Made by a program: the position numbers and the translations under genes. A stretch of 64,000 bases of DNA from Pseudoneobacillus rhizosphaerae (GTDB lineage: Bacteria > Bacillota > Bacilli > Bacillales > Cytobacillaceae). Position 1 is the first letter of the stretch, and each line of letters opens with the position of its first letter. The notes below the pieces were generated by a model that was not told the DNA's origin, ran no database searches, and saw nothing but the letters and a program-made list of their open reading frames with translations. Below, in pieces: positions 1 to 10,666 of this stretch. The stretch lies in NCBI RefSeq assembly GCF_917563885.1, contig NZ_CAKJTG010000017.1, forward strand, positions 33,461 through 97,460. Reading direction: 5' to 3'.

Positions 1-796
1 GGAAAGATAAGAAGAGAATGGCAATTGGAACGGCAATCAATACAGCTCCTGCTGCGAATGTAGTAAATTCAGCTCCAAACTGTTTGGCTACCATGTCATA
101 AAGTCCTACAGCAAGTGTATATTTTTTCTCTGTACGAAGTAATATACTTGCAATAATAAAGTCTGCGAATGGTGCAATGAATGAAAACAGCGCAACGACT
201 GAAATTATTGGTGTCGCAAGCGGCATAACAATTTGGAAGAAGATTCTTAAATGTCCCGCTCCATCCATTTTGGCAGATTCATCTAATTCTTTCGGAATAG
301 TATCCAAGTAGCCCTTCATTAGCCACGTATTCATCGGTATTTGTCCACCTGCATATACCAGAATTAATCCTAAATGAGTATCAATTAATTTCGTCATCAT
401 TGCTAGGATAAAAATAGCAATTAAGGCCGCGAAATTAGGTATCATTTGTAAAACTAAAAAGGTTAATAGACCATTTTTTCGACCTACGAAACGATAACGA
501 GAAAAGGAATAGGCCGTAAAGCTTACTAAAATGACCGTTAATAACATTGTCGCCACACTTACTTTTAAAGAATTCCAATACCAATGTAAGTAAGCGCTTT
601 GATTTAAATCAAATAGCTCTTTGTAGTGGGCCAGCGTAGCATTTTTAGGAATAATACTCGACCCAGACAAGCTTTGACCTGGATTGAAGGAAGAGCCGAC
701 AATCCATGCTAACGGATACAAAATGATAGCAAACATCACTAAAATAACTAAATAGGTTAATGTAAGTCTGATGAATTTCTCTCTTTTAATACTCAT
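1..796 (-). CDS. mdxG: Maltodextrin ABC importer permease MdxG/MalG, C-terminus cut by window edge
   Basis: Second inner-membrane subunit of the maltodextrin importer, working with MdxF and the MdxE binding lipoprotein. About 265 residues are present. Several hydrophobic segments are visible, and the ABC-permease EAA loop (ELDESAKMDGAG) lies near residue 170, where the permease docks on its ATPase. MalG-type proteins are about 280 residues, so only some 15 residues are missing beyond position 1. It starts one base after the mdxF stop, so the two are translationally coupled. No ATPase gene is in view; Bacillus importers of this type commonly use the shared ATPase MsmX (family knowledge). Confidence 0.93.
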   Translation of the reverse strand, partial: MSIKREKFIRLTLTYLVILVMFAIILYPLAWIVGSSFNPGQSLSGSSIIPKNATLAHYKELFDLNQSAYLHWYWNSLKVSVATMLLTVILVSFTAYSFSRYRFVGRKNGLLTFLVLQMIPNFAALIAIFILAMMTKLIDTHLGLILVYAGGQIPMNTWLMKGYLDTIPKELDESAKMDGAGHLRIFFQIVMPLATPIISVVALFSFIAPFADFIIASILLRTEKKYTLAVGLYDMVAKQFGAEFTTFAAGAVLIAVPIAILFLSF

Positions 797-797
797 A

Positions 798-2081
798 TTA
801 CATCATATCCTCTTCTTGGAATGATTTTGTTCGTTTGAACTGCCATAAAGCAACTGAAATAACAATTAACGATAGCAACATCGTGATGGCTGCAGCCTTA
901 GAATATTGAGCTGAAGTCATCGTTAAGCGGTAAATCCAGGATATTAAAATGTCTGTACCACCGGCATTCGACCCTGGTAGAGCAGGTCCGCCACCATTAA
1001 ATAAATAAATTAAATTAAAGTTATTAAAGTTAAATGTGTATTGTGTGATTAAGATTGGTGCAGTTGCAAATAAGACAAGTGGTAATGTAATATTTTTAAA
1101 CTTTTGAAAACTACTCGCTCCATCTACTGTGGCTGCTTCATATAATTCCTCTGGAATCGACTGAAGCACCCCAGTTGTCATAGCAAAAATAAATGGAAAT
1201 CCAAGCCAGGATTGAATCATAATTAAAGCAATTCGTGTATATAAAGGTTCTGTCATCCATTTAATTGGCTCAATTCCAAAGAAAGCAATAATATCTTTAT
1301 TAATCGTTCCGAAAGTTTCATTAAACATACCTGCAAAAACTAGAATCGAAACAAAGGCAGGTACGGCCCAAGGTAAGATAAATACTGTACGGATAATCGC
1401 TTTTCCCTTAACATCTTTTTGATTAACTATAATCGCTAGGAAAACTCCTAAAGCTACTTGAAATGTAGTAGCTACAAATGTCCAAACCAAAGTCCATCCT
1501 AAAACGCTAAAAAACGTTTGGCGCCAAATATCAATTTTAAAAATATCAAGGAAGTTTTTAAACCCTACCCAATCAACTAATTTAGCAGGTGGTGAATGGT
1601 AAAGGTCATAGTTCGTAAAGGCAAGCAATACGACAAATAGAATCGGAAAAATAACAACAAAGACGAGCAATAAAAATCCTGGAGACATAATTAGGTACGG
1701 GAACCCATTATCAATAAGATTTCGATATTGTTCCTTTATGTTACTTAACCGCTCACCTTCATCCCTTTTTTGGCCATTTTTATAAGCATCTCGTAGATTA
1801 AAGAGATAAAATCCGAGACCAAAAACAACAACTATTAGAGCTAATATACCTTCTACAAGTAGGAATACAGAATGATCACGAAATGGTTTTTCACCTAGTG
1901 TAATTAGTCCCCATAATCCCATATTAAGTAAATCACGAAACACTATGAAAAAAGAAGCAGCTAATACTAGAAAGGAAATTCCCTTTAAATATTGCTTGTG
2001 ATACAGTTGCCCCAATCCTGGAATGATTGAAAGGATAAGCGCATTTCTTTGATGTTTGGTTGGATAGGATCCTTTTGACAT
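798..2081 (-). CDS. mdxF: Maltodextrin ABC importer permease MdxF/MalF
   Basis: First permease of the maltodextrin importer, 427 residues. The N-terminal part has an early membrane region (SIIPGLGQLYHKQYLKG) and a soluble stretch around residues 105-120, followed by the binding-protein-dependent transport domain. The EAA loop (EELYEAATVDGASSFQKF) is near residues 310-330. Length agrees with Bacillus MdxF. It lies between mdxE and mdxG in one minus-strand operon; a hairpin between mdxE and mdxF probably lowers its expression relative to the binding protein. The substrate is inferred from the adjacent neopullulanase gene and the MalF-type architecture. Confidence 0.95.
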   Translation of the reverse strand: MSKGSYPTKHQRNALILSIIPGLGQLYHKQYLKGISFLVLAASFFIVFRDLLNMGLWGLITLGEKPFRDHSVFLLVEGILALIVVVFGLGFYLFNLRDAYKNGQKRDEGERLSNIKEQYRNLIDNGFPYLIMSPGFLLLVFVVIFPILFVVLLAFTNYDLYHSPPAKLVDWVGFKNFLDIFKIDIWRQTFFSVLGWTLVWTFVATTFQVALGVFLAIIVNQKDVKGKAIIRTVFILPWAVPAFVSILVFAGMFNETFGTINKDIIAFFGIEPIKWMTEPLYTRIALIMIQSWLGFPFIFAMTTGVLQSIPEELYEAATVDGASSFQKFKNITLPLVLFATAPILITQYTFNFNNFNLIYLFNGGGPALPGSNAGGTDILISWIYRLTMTSAQYSKAAAITMLLSLIVISVALWQFKRTKSFQEEDMM

Positions 2082-2230
2082 CCTATAAATCCCCTTTCCA
2101 CAGACAATTAGTTTTAATAAAGTATCTCTTCAGATGCTTGATGAGAAAAAAATGAAGTTTTTTTGCTCATGAAGCACCTGACACAATAATCAATTTCAAA
2201 AATAACCTCATACTTTATTAAAATAGAGCG

Positions 2231-2252
2231 GGTACCTCCCTAGAGAGGTACC
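2231..2252 (-). promoter_or_regulatory. mdxE-mdxF intercistronic hairpin
   Basis: Eight-base arms GGTACCTC and GAGGTACC enclose a six-base loop. On the minus strand no proper T-run follows, so this looks like a processing or mRNA-stabilising hairpin rather than a full terminator. Such structures after the binding-protein gene commonly raise its level over the permeases (inference). Confidence 0.6.
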
Positions 2253-2272
2253 ACATTAACTATTTATTATAA

Positions 2273-3550
2273 TTACTTAGAATGATTTGCTTCAATATTT
2301 TGCTTAATTTGGTCAACAGCTGAATCCATTGCTGCTTTTGGTGCTGCTTTCCCTGTTACAACTGTTTGAAGTGCATCAGCCATTGGCTTCCATACTTCTC
2401 CCATTTCAGGAATGTTTGGCATTGGAACTGCATATTGAGATTGTTCAGCAACTGCTTTAGCGCCTTCATTTTCTGTAATAGCTGGATCTTCTATTAATGC
2501 AACGTTAGTCGGAACTTCTGCGTGTTGCTCATAACGATATTTAGAATTTTCATCATTTGTCATAAATTCAACAAATTTTGTTGCCCATTCTTGGTTTTTA
2601 GAGAAGGCTGAAACATGGTATCCTTTAACACCCATGAATGTTTTTACATGCTCGCCGTTAGGAAGTGTAGGCATTGCTACCATACCAATGTTAATACCTG
2701 CATCCTTATATGGTTGGAATGCCCAAGGACCGCTCATTACAGCAGCTACTTTACCTTCTTGGAATAATCCGTCCATTGCAGATCCGCCACTTTCACCAAC
2801 GATACCCGCTGGGAATAAGCCTTCTGAATACCACTTTTGAATATATTCAGTACCTGCTATAGCACCTTCATTATTTAAGCCTAGGTTTTGTGGATCAAGA
2901 GTTCCGTTATCATTATTGAATACGTATCCTCCCATACCACCGATGATTCCATGAGCAAAATAGAAATTATCCCAAAGAGCAAGGAATCCATAATTTTCAC
3001 CTTTAGTGAAATCTTTTGAGAATGTAAATAGTTCATCCATTGTTGCTGGAGGCTCGCTCATTAAATCTTTATTGTAAATAAATACAGGTGTTTCTGAAGA
3101 TTTTGGTAAACCATATAGTTGACCATCAAACGTTTGAGCTGAAATGGAAGAATCTGAGAAAAGTGCAATTGTCTCATCACTTACAGTAAGTGGAGCAATT
3201 AAGCCTTCTGTTGCAACTTGACCGATTTGGTCATGTGGTAAAGTTACTACGTCTGGACCAGTTCCAGCTGGACCATCTAAACGTAATTGATCACGCATTT
3301 TTGTCGCCATTTCTACTTCTTGGAATTCGATTTTAATTCCGTGTTCTGCTTCAAAATCAGCAGCTACTTTTTCTAACCAACCAGATTTGTCTTTATCTTC
3401 CCATACTACTAACTTTTCTGGCTTGTTTGCTGTTTCTTCTTCCTTTGTACCTGTATCAGTTGCTGTGTCTTCGTCCTCTTTAGGACCACAAGCAGCTAAC
3501 ACACCCAATAATAAAACGAACATCATAAAAATGGATAACGCTTTCTTCAA
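2273..3550 (-). CDS. mdxE: Maltodextrin-binding lipoprotein MdxE
   Basis: Extracellular solute-binding lipoprotein that delivers maltodextrins to MdxFG. The chosen TTG start lies 7 bases after a strong AGGAGG site; a longer frame from 3619 has no such site. From that start the signal peptide ends in a lipobox, with the lipidated cysteine at residue 21 (VLAACGPK), then an acidic, Thr/Glu-rich linker, then a family-1 sugar-binding fold with the typical ends KLVVWEDKD and MADALQTVVTGKAAPKAA. The mature part is about 405 residues, normal for the family. It is first in the mdxEFG operon and divergent from the neopullulanase gene, so a 300-base region controls both. Confidence 0.95.
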   Translation of the reverse strand: MKKALSIFMMFVLLLGVLAACGPKEDEDTATDTGTKEEETANKPEKLVVWEDKDKSGWLEKVAADFEAEHGIKIEFQEVEMATKMRDQLRLDGPAGTGPDVVTLPHDQIGQVATEGLIAPLTVSDETIALFSDSSISAQTFDGQLYGLPKSSETPVFIYNKDLMSEPPATMDELFTFSKDFTKGENYGFLALWDNFYFAHGIIGGMGGYVFNNDNGTLDPQNLGLNNEGAIAGTEYIQKWYSEGLFPAGIVGESGGSAMDGLFQEGKVAAVMSGPWAFQPYKDAGINIGMVAMPTLPNGEHVKTFMGVKGYHVSAFSKNQEWATKFVEFMTNDENSKYRYEQHAEVPTNVALIEDPAITENEGAKAVAEQSQYAVPMPNIPEMGEVWKPMADALQTVVTGKAAPKAAMDSAVDQIKQNIEANHSK

Positions 3551-3610
3551 GGTAACCCCTCCTATAAATATGTAATCTCTTTTATATATTGTACAGCCAT
3601 TCTTTTTTAA

Positions 3611-3646
3611 TGTAAGCAAGTAGTTAGATTTTTATTAGCGCTTACA
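3611..3646. promoter_or_regulatory. Inverted repeat in the mdxE/nplT control region
   Basis: Perfect seven-base arms TGTAAGC (3611-3617) and GCTTACA (3640-3646) are separated by 22 bases, next to the cre-like site. It could be an operator for a LacI-type maltose regulator, but no regulator gene is in the window. Confidence 0.35.
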
Positions 3647-3651
3647 TTTTG

Positions 3652-3665
3652 CGAAAACGATTGCA
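3652..3665. promoter_or_regulatory. cre-like CcpA site between mdxE and nplT
   Basis: CGAAAACGATTGCA matches about 12 of 14 positions of the catabolite-responsive element, with the central CG kept. It lies between the divergent mdxE and nplT starts, fitting glucose repression of maltodextrin use as in other Bacillus. Confidence 0.6.
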
Positions 3666-3823
3666 CAACTTATTTACTATTATAAGGTTTATTAGGATTT
3701 TGACAACTAGTTTTGATAAAATATTTTTTATTCATTCCATATTCGGTTATATTCCTAGGCAATAGCATTTTATTTTTACAAGAACGTTGACAATCTAAAA
3801 ACAGTGCAATAACCTTGTAATAA

Positions 3824-5611
<1,788 letters not shown>

Positions 5612-5621
5612 GATGATTCAT

Positions 5622-5656
5622 AAAAAAAAGAAAGAGGGCAGCCTCTTTCTTTTTTT
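5622..5656. terminator. Bidirectional terminator, nplT / asnO
   Basis: An arm of A-rich AAGAAAGAGG pairs with CCTCTTTCTT around a four-base loop. A-runs on one side and T-runs on the other allow it to serve both convergent genes. Confidence 0.9.
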
Positions 5657-7505
5657 AACAGTCAACAATTTGAATGTTATAATCTTTAAACCAAATATGA
5701 ATTTGTGCTAGATAGGCTAGGAGTTGTGGGCCAGACATAAGTTGACCAAACCATGGTTCTTTAAAGGAGCTTCCTTTTGATTCCACTAATTTTTGCAATT
5801 CTTCTTTTTTCAGAAATTCGTAAAGAACAGTGTTTTTGTCCTGCATTATTTCTTGCAGCCATTTTGTTACTGCTTCGGTATAGCGGGGATTATGTGTTTT
5901 AGGATACGGACTTTTTTTCCGATATAAAACCTCGTCTGGTAAAATTCCTTCTAACGCTTTCCGGAGAAGTCCTTTTTCTCTGTTTCCATAATTTTTAAAT
6001 TCCCATGGAATGTTCCACGTATATTCAACTAAGCGATGGTCGGCAAACGGAACTCGAACCTCAAGGCTTGCTCCCATACTCATTCGATCTTTACGTTCTA
6101 ATAATGTTGCCATAAACCAATTCTGATTTAAATAAAACAGCTCTCTTCTCTTTTTCTCTATTAAACTTTCACCTTCTAATAACGGTGTCTCAGCAACTGA
6201 TTCAGAATATTTCCGCATTACATAATCATTAATTTTCAACTTATCCTGCCATTCATTTCTTAATAAATTCTGTCTTGCTGTTGTTGAACGCATCCATGGG
6301 AAACCTAGGCGGTTTAAATCCTCTTCACGATAAAACCATGGATAACCACCAAATATCTCATCAGCACATTCCCCGGATAAACTAACGACAAATTCCTTTT
6401 TTATTTCTCGACAAAACCATAATAGGGATGAATCGATATCCGCCATTCCAGGTAAATCTCGTACATGGACAACCTCAATTAAATCCTCTACTAGTTTTTC
6501 TTGGGTAATGACGCGATGATGATGCTGGGTTGAAAATGTATTGGCCATCATCAGAATATATTTATGATCTGAATCTGGCTGAAATTCATTAGCTTGGAAG
6601 AATTGATCATTGCCTTCGTAATCTATAGAAAAAGTATGAAGGTGACCTTTTCCCTCCTCTCTAATCGCATTTGCAGCAATCGCTGTAATGGCACTCGAAT
6701 CGACACCACCAGATAGGAATGTACATAATGGAACATCTGAAACTAGCTGTCTTGTTATCGCATCTTTTACTAAAAAACGAACCTTCTCAACGGTTTCTTC
6801 AAAGCTTTCTAGATGTTTTTCACTTTTTACATTCCAGTAACGCCAAATTTTCAACCCATCTCTATTAAATGTTAGCGCATGACCTGGACGTAATTCTTTA
6901 ACTCCCTTAAACACCCCATGACCAGGTGATCTAGATGGACCTAGGCCAAATACTTCTGATAAGCCTTCACGGTCAATCTCAACTCTCACTTCAGGATTTG
7001 CTAAAATAGCTTTTAATTCAGAGCCAAATAAGATACCATTATTTAATTCTTTTAGAAAAAGAGGCTTTACCCCAAGACGGTCACGACCGATAAATAACTG
7101 TTCCTTCTTTCCATCCCAAACAGCAAACGCAAATATACCATTTAGATGATTTAAACATTCCTCCGCCCATTCTATATAGGCATATAACAGAACTTCTGTG
7201 TCAGAATGACCTCTAAAGGAATATCCTTTTAATAATAGCTCTTTTCGTATGTCTTCGGTATTATACAATTCACCATTATAACAAATTGTATAGTGGAATC
7301 CGTCCTTCTCTCTATTCATAGGCTGCTTACCGCCTTCAAGATCGACTACGGCTAATCGCTTATGTCCCAATCCAACATGTGTGGCAGTCCAAATATTGGT
7401 ATCATCCGGTCCTCTTTTTGCCAATGTTTCTGTCATTTTATTTAGTGATGCCGTTTCTACTGAGATATTTCTTTTAAAGTCCACCCAACCGGTAATACCA
7501 CACAT
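5655..7505 (-). CDS. asnO: Asparagine synthase, glutamine-hydrolysing (AsnO type)
   Basis: Makes asparagine from aspartate, ATP and glutamine. The third in-frame ATG is chosen because it gives Met-Cys-Gly (MCGITGW), exposing the Ntn-amidotransferase nucleophile Cys2. This leaves 616 residues. The glutaminase domain covers roughly 1-210 (GLGHKRLAVVD, YNGELYN); the synthetase domain has the PP-loop FLSGGVDSSAI near residue 265. Bacillus subtilis asnO (yisO) sits beside yisN and yisL as here and is linked to sporulation (known for that orthologue). It is probably a single-gene unit ended by the shared terminator. Confidence 0.92.
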   Translation of the reverse strand: MCGITGWVDFKRNISVETASLNKMTETLAKRGPDDTNIWTATHVGLGHKRLAVVDLEGGKQPMNREKDGFHYTICYNGELYNTEDIRKELLLKGYSFRGHSDTEVLLYAYIEWAEECLNHLNGIFAFAVWDGKKEQLFIGRDRLGVKPLFLKELNNGILFGSELKAILANPEVRVEIDREGLSEVFGLGPSRSPGHGVFKGVKELRPGHALTFNRDGLKIWRYWNVKSEKHLESFEETVEKVRFLVKDAITRQLVSDVPLCTFLSGGVDSSAITAIAANAIREEGKGHLHTFSIDYEGNDQFFQANEFQPDSDHKYILMMANTFSTQHHHRVITQEKLVEDLIEVVHVRDLPGMADIDSSLLWFCREIKKEFVVSLSGECADEIFGGYPWFYREEDLNRLGFPWMRSTTARQNLLRNEWQDKLKINDYVMRKYSESVAETPLLEGESLIEKKRRELFYLNQNWFMATLLERKDRMSMGASLEVRVPFADHRLVEYTWNIPWEFKNYGNREKGLLRKALEGILPDEVLYRKKSPYPKTHNPRYTEAVTKWLQEIMQDKNTVLYEFLKKEELQKLVESKGSSFKEPWFGQLMSGPQLLAYLAQIHIWFKDYNIQIVDC

Positions 7506-7641
7506 TATCATCATTCCTTCCTTCTAACTATAGACTCCATTTGTGAATGTTTTATCTTATGCAGCCTAATCAAAATCGTTAATTGTCCACAAAATTGACG
7601 GATTTCGTTTAAAAAGGGGGTATTCTGTCTACAAAGGAAGG

Positions 7642-7655
7642 TGAAAGCACTTTCA
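7642..7655. promoter_or_regulatory. cre-like palindrome before yisN
   Basis: TGAAAGCACTTTCA differs from an ideal cre by one base, but at the important central CG (CA here). It ends just before the yisN ribosome site, so it may equally be a small mRNA hairpin. Confidence 0.3.
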
Positions 7656-7668
7656 TGGAGGTTAACAG

Positions 7669-8232
7669 ATGAGTCATCAACACCGCAGTAAATTAATGGA
7701 TTATCAAATTAGAGCCTTTACTGAAGGCTCTGTAGAATTTATTAACAATCAGTGGGTATTCTTCGATAATGAGACAGAAGAAGCCTCCTTAATTGAAGAA
7801 TATTTGCATCAAGAAATCGAAATATTTAGCTTAAATAAATGGAGAAAAGGGATTTTATTTGATGATGGGAAAATATGCCTCCCGAATGAAAATCTATTTT
7901 TACAGGACCAAGATCTCATTCGAATTAGGAAGCATTTAATTTATTCTCTCGAAACGATATTGACAGACATGAATGATGATGCCTTTTTCCAATTTGTTAC
8001 AACGTTAAACTCCCTCCAATTCTCCATCTATGATTGTATATACTGCTATAACCATTTAAGCTTTTTAGAAAAAGAAAGAGGGAAAAATGGAGTAAACTTC
8101 ATGATATTCGATAATGAAGAATATATTTGCAACGTACAACATCATTTTACTTATTTAGAAAAAACGAGTGATCGTTTTGAATTTACATTAAATAGTGGAA
8201 AAAGGGTTGTAATTGAGAAAATAACCTCCTAA
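7669..8232 (+). CDS. yisN: YisN-like protein (DUF2777 family)
   Basis: A 187-residue soluble protein with no signal peptide and no membrane segment. It is rich in acidic and aromatic residues, with a Cys pair in DCIYCYNH near residue 125. The start is ATG, 7 bases after GGAGG. Assignment rests on length, composition and position between yisL and asnO, as in B. subtilis. Function is unknown. The cre-like palindrome just upstream could place it under carbon control. Confidence 0.7.
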   Translation: MSHQHRSKLMDYQIRAFTEGSVEFINNQWVFFDNETEEASLIEEYLHQEIEIFSLNKWRKGILFDDGKICLPNENLFLQDQDLIRIRKHLIYSLETILTDMNDDAFFQFVTTLNSLQFSIYDCIYCYNHLSFLEKERGKNGVNFMIFDNEEYICNVQHHFTYLEKTSDRFEFTLNSGKRVVIEKITS

Positions 8233-8242
8233 AAAATTGCAT

Positions 8243-8280
8243 AAAAAAAATGCTGTCAGAAAATCTGACAGCTTTTTTTA
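8243..8280. terminator. Bidirectional terminator, yisN / yisL
   Basis: Nine-base arms GCTGTCAGA and TCTGACAGC around AAA, with an A-run before and a T-run after, serve two convergent genes. Confidence 0.92.
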
Positions 8281-8643
8281 ATATAATGTAAGACTAAATC
8301 CTAAATATAAAGTTAAACCAAACACAATGACCAATGCAATCCACATAACTCCTGTAGATTTTTTCTTTTTTACTCTAGCAAGAATCATTTCAATTAACCC
8401 AATGACTCCAACTCCTAATAAAACCTTTAAGATGTATTGTAAACCAGCATCAGAGCCTAGTATTCCAGAACTATTTGCCTTCGATAACATCATAAAGCCT
8501 GTCCCTAAAATTAATAAGAACATCACTCTAATAATCATTTGGACGATTTTAGCACCTTTTGCTTTCCCACCCTTAATAAGGAAGATAGCCACAAAAAATA
8601 ATACCAAGGCTAAAAACCAAGCGGTCATATGTGCGTGTTGCAT
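8278..8643 (-). CDS. yisL: YisL-like membrane protein (DUF1516)
   Basis: A 121-residue integral membrane protein with four predicted helices (AWFLALVLFFVAIFLI, a second near residue 38, one near 68, one near 100) and short Lys-rich loops (ARVKKKKS). The start is ATG behind AGGAGG. Length and position match B. subtilis yisL, a family of unknown function. It probably has its own promoter in the 107 bases before yisK. Confidence 0.8.
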   Translation of the reverse strand: MQHAHMTAWFLALVLFFVAIFLIKGGKAKGAKIVQMIIRVMFLLILGTGFMMLSKANSSGILGSDAGLQYILKVLLGVGVIGLIEMILARVKKKKSTGVMWIALVIVFGLTLYLGFSLTLY

Positions 8644-8750
8644 GAAAATTACCTCCTATGTATCTAAAGTTCATTAGTATCTTATCACAACTTATCCATG
8701 ATATGAAATGAATAAAGTTTATTAATAATTTTTTAATAATTGATTAATTA

Positions 8751-9647
8751 TTATTTAATCTTATTTTGAAGCGACCCAATTTTCTCAATATCAATTTTAA
8801 TTATATCGCCACTTTTCAAATATTTAGGAGGTTTAAATCCTTTCCCAACTCCTGCAGGTGTTCCAGTAGCAATAATGTCTCCTGGTTCTAGCGTCATGCC
8901 CTTTGATAATACCGAAATGATTTCTTGAATATCAAAAATGAAATTAGATGTATTCGAATTTTGTCTTAATTCACCATTTACATACGTTTGGATATTAAGA
9001 TTATTCGGATTATCAATCGCTGAATGATGGACAATCCAAGGACCAATTGGACAAGATGTATCCAAGCTTTTTCCGAGAAAAAATTGCTTGTGTTTCGACT
9101 GGATATCCCGAGCAGTGATGTCATTTAGAATGGTATAGCCAAAGACATAATCAAGTGCTTCTTCACGGCTTATCGCTCTACCTTGTTTACCAATTACGAC
9201 AGCAAGCTCTCCTTCGTAGTCTAATTGATCAGTAATCTCAGAGTGGGATAGAACTTCAGCATTATGGCCAACTACCGTTGTTGGAGCTTTTGTAAAAACC
9301 ATTACATGCTCTGGAATGTCTGCTGCACTTCCCATTTCGATTGCATGTTCTGCGTAATTTTTACCTATACAGAAGATGTTTTTTTCTGGTTTAGTGATTG
9401 GGGCTAGTAGTTCAACTGATTCTAAAGGAATGTGTAGTTCTTTATGGCTCATAAATATGACTGCCAATTTACTTACATGCTCAACAAATGCTTTACCTTG
9501 TTTGATACAATCAATCATTGAATTGGGAATAATGGAACTTCCATTAAGCATTTCTTCACTACGCTTCAAAGGAATCACGCAGGAGTCATCATTAGTAATC
9601 AAACCAACAAAGGAACCTTTTGTATCTACTGCTGTTACTAGTTTCAA
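8751..9647 (-). CDS. yisK: Fumarylacetoacetate hydrolase family protein (YisK)
   Basis: A 298-residue FAH-fold metalloenzyme. The TTG start at 9647 is preferred because the upstream in-frame GTG lies inside the ribosome site GAGGTGAT. Typical FAH signatures are visible: IFCIGKNYAEHA near residue 92, and the metal-binding run LDYEGELAVVIGKQGR followed by NDITARDIQ. B. subtilis YisK is an oxaloacetate decarboxylase associated with the Mbl cytoskeleton (known for the orthologue); the same activity here is inference. Confidence 0.85.
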   Translation of the reverse strand: MKLVTAVDTKGSFVGLITNDDSCVIPLKRSEEMLNGSSIIPNSMIDCIKQGKAFVEHVSKLAVIFMSHKELHIPLESVELLAPITKPEKNIFCIGKNYAEHAIEMGSAADIPEHVMVFTKAPTTVVGHNAEVLSHSEITDQLDYEGELAVVIGKQGRAISREEALDYVFGYTILNDITARDIQSKHKQFFLGKSLDTSCPIGPWIVHHSAIDNPNNLNIQTYVNGELRQNSNTSNFIFDIQEIISVLSKGMTLEPGDIIATGTPAGVGKGFKPPKYLKSGDIIKIDIEKIGSLQNKIK

Positions 9648-9704
9648 ATTTATCACCTCATATTAATAGTATTATTATAAATATAATATAAATGGGAGAT
9701 AGTA

Positions 9705-9737
9705 AAAAGAAAAAGCGATCATCCTGGGATGAATCGC
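9705..9737 (-). terminator. Terminator of the tad operon
   Basis: On the minus strand GCGATTCATCC pairs with GGATGATCGC (one bulge) and is followed by a T-rich run, just beyond the tadC stop. Confidence 0.85.
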
Positions 9738-9739
9738 CT

Positions 9740-10660
9740 TTATTTTTGAAATGTTTGGATAAACGTAATAATTGCAGGACCTAATAAAACAATAAATAGA
9801 CTTGGAAAAATAAATAATACTAGAGGGAACAGCATTTTAATTGGTGCTTTCATTGCCTGTTCCTCAGCACGTTGTTTACGTTGATCTCGAACTTCCTCCG
9901 ATTGAACTCGTAATACTTGAACCATACCAATTCCTAGTTTTTCAGCTTGTAATATACCACTGATAAAACCCCGAACATCATCAACCTCAATTCGATCTCG
10001 AATGCCTGCTAATGCTTCTCTCCTCGTTTTGCCTAGTCTAATTTCCTCTAAGCATCTATGAAATTCATAAGCAATAACACCTTGCTTTTTAGAAACAACC
10101 TTATTCATAGCCGAGTCAAATCCTAAGCCCGCCTCTAAACTGACAGTTAATAAGTCTAATATATCTGGCAGTTCTCGAAGGGCCTTTTTATTCCGGGCTT
10201 GTGTCTTCTGTTTTAAATAATAATTTGGTAGAACAAAAGCTATTAACATTCCAATTAAGATGAATATGAAAATTGCAAAATTCCCTACCCTAAGTAATAA
10301 CCCATACCCCCCAGAAATTACCGGCATAATAACCATCATGGCAATTTGAATTAACCGAAAATCTACTGGAGTCATATTGAATGGATTTCCAGCTTGCTGA
10401 AGCTTTTTTTCAAGTTTGGCCTCTTTTTCACCAGGCATTTTTTTCTTAAAGCTTCTTTTAAAATCCGACCAATAAGGGCGAAAGATACGTTGAAATAATG
10501 ATTGTTGAATATCTTGTTGTGCAAGATTTTCTTTTATTTCCTTTTCACCCGTAATAAAAGTTGCCATACGTCTTTTTAATTTTTCTTCTTTTTCAATACG
10601 AATAAGGAAAACGCCATATATAAATAAAAGAATAAATAGAAAAAAAGTTAAATACAACAT
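9740..10660 (-). CDS. tadC: Tad pilus inner-membrane platform protein TadC
   Basis: A 306-residue type II secretion F-domain membrane protein. It has one N-terminal helix, a basic cytosolic stretch (residues 25-90), two helices near 105-145, the conserved F-domain core (LPDILDLLTVSLEAGLGFDSA) and a C-terminal helix. With TadB it forms the platform on which the CpaF ATPase drives Flp pilin assembly. It is last in the operon, six bases after tadB and followed by a terminator. Confidence 0.92.
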   Translation of the reverse strand: MLYLTFFLFILLFIYGVFLIRIEKEEKLKRRMATFITGEKEIKENLAQQDIQQSLFQRIFRPYWSDFKRSFKKKMPGEKEAKLEKKLQQAGNPFNMTPVDFRLIQIAMMVIMPVISGGYGLLLRVGNFAIFIFILIGMLIAFVLPNYYLKQKTQARNKKALRELPDILDLLTVSLEAGLGFDSAMNKVVSKKQGVIAYEFHRCLEEIRLGKTRREALAGIRDRIEVDDVRGFISGILQAEKLGIGMVQVLRVQSEEVRDQRKQRAEEQAMKAPIKMLFPLVLFIFPSLFIVLLGPAIITFIQTFQK

Positions 10661-10666
10661 GGTGAT

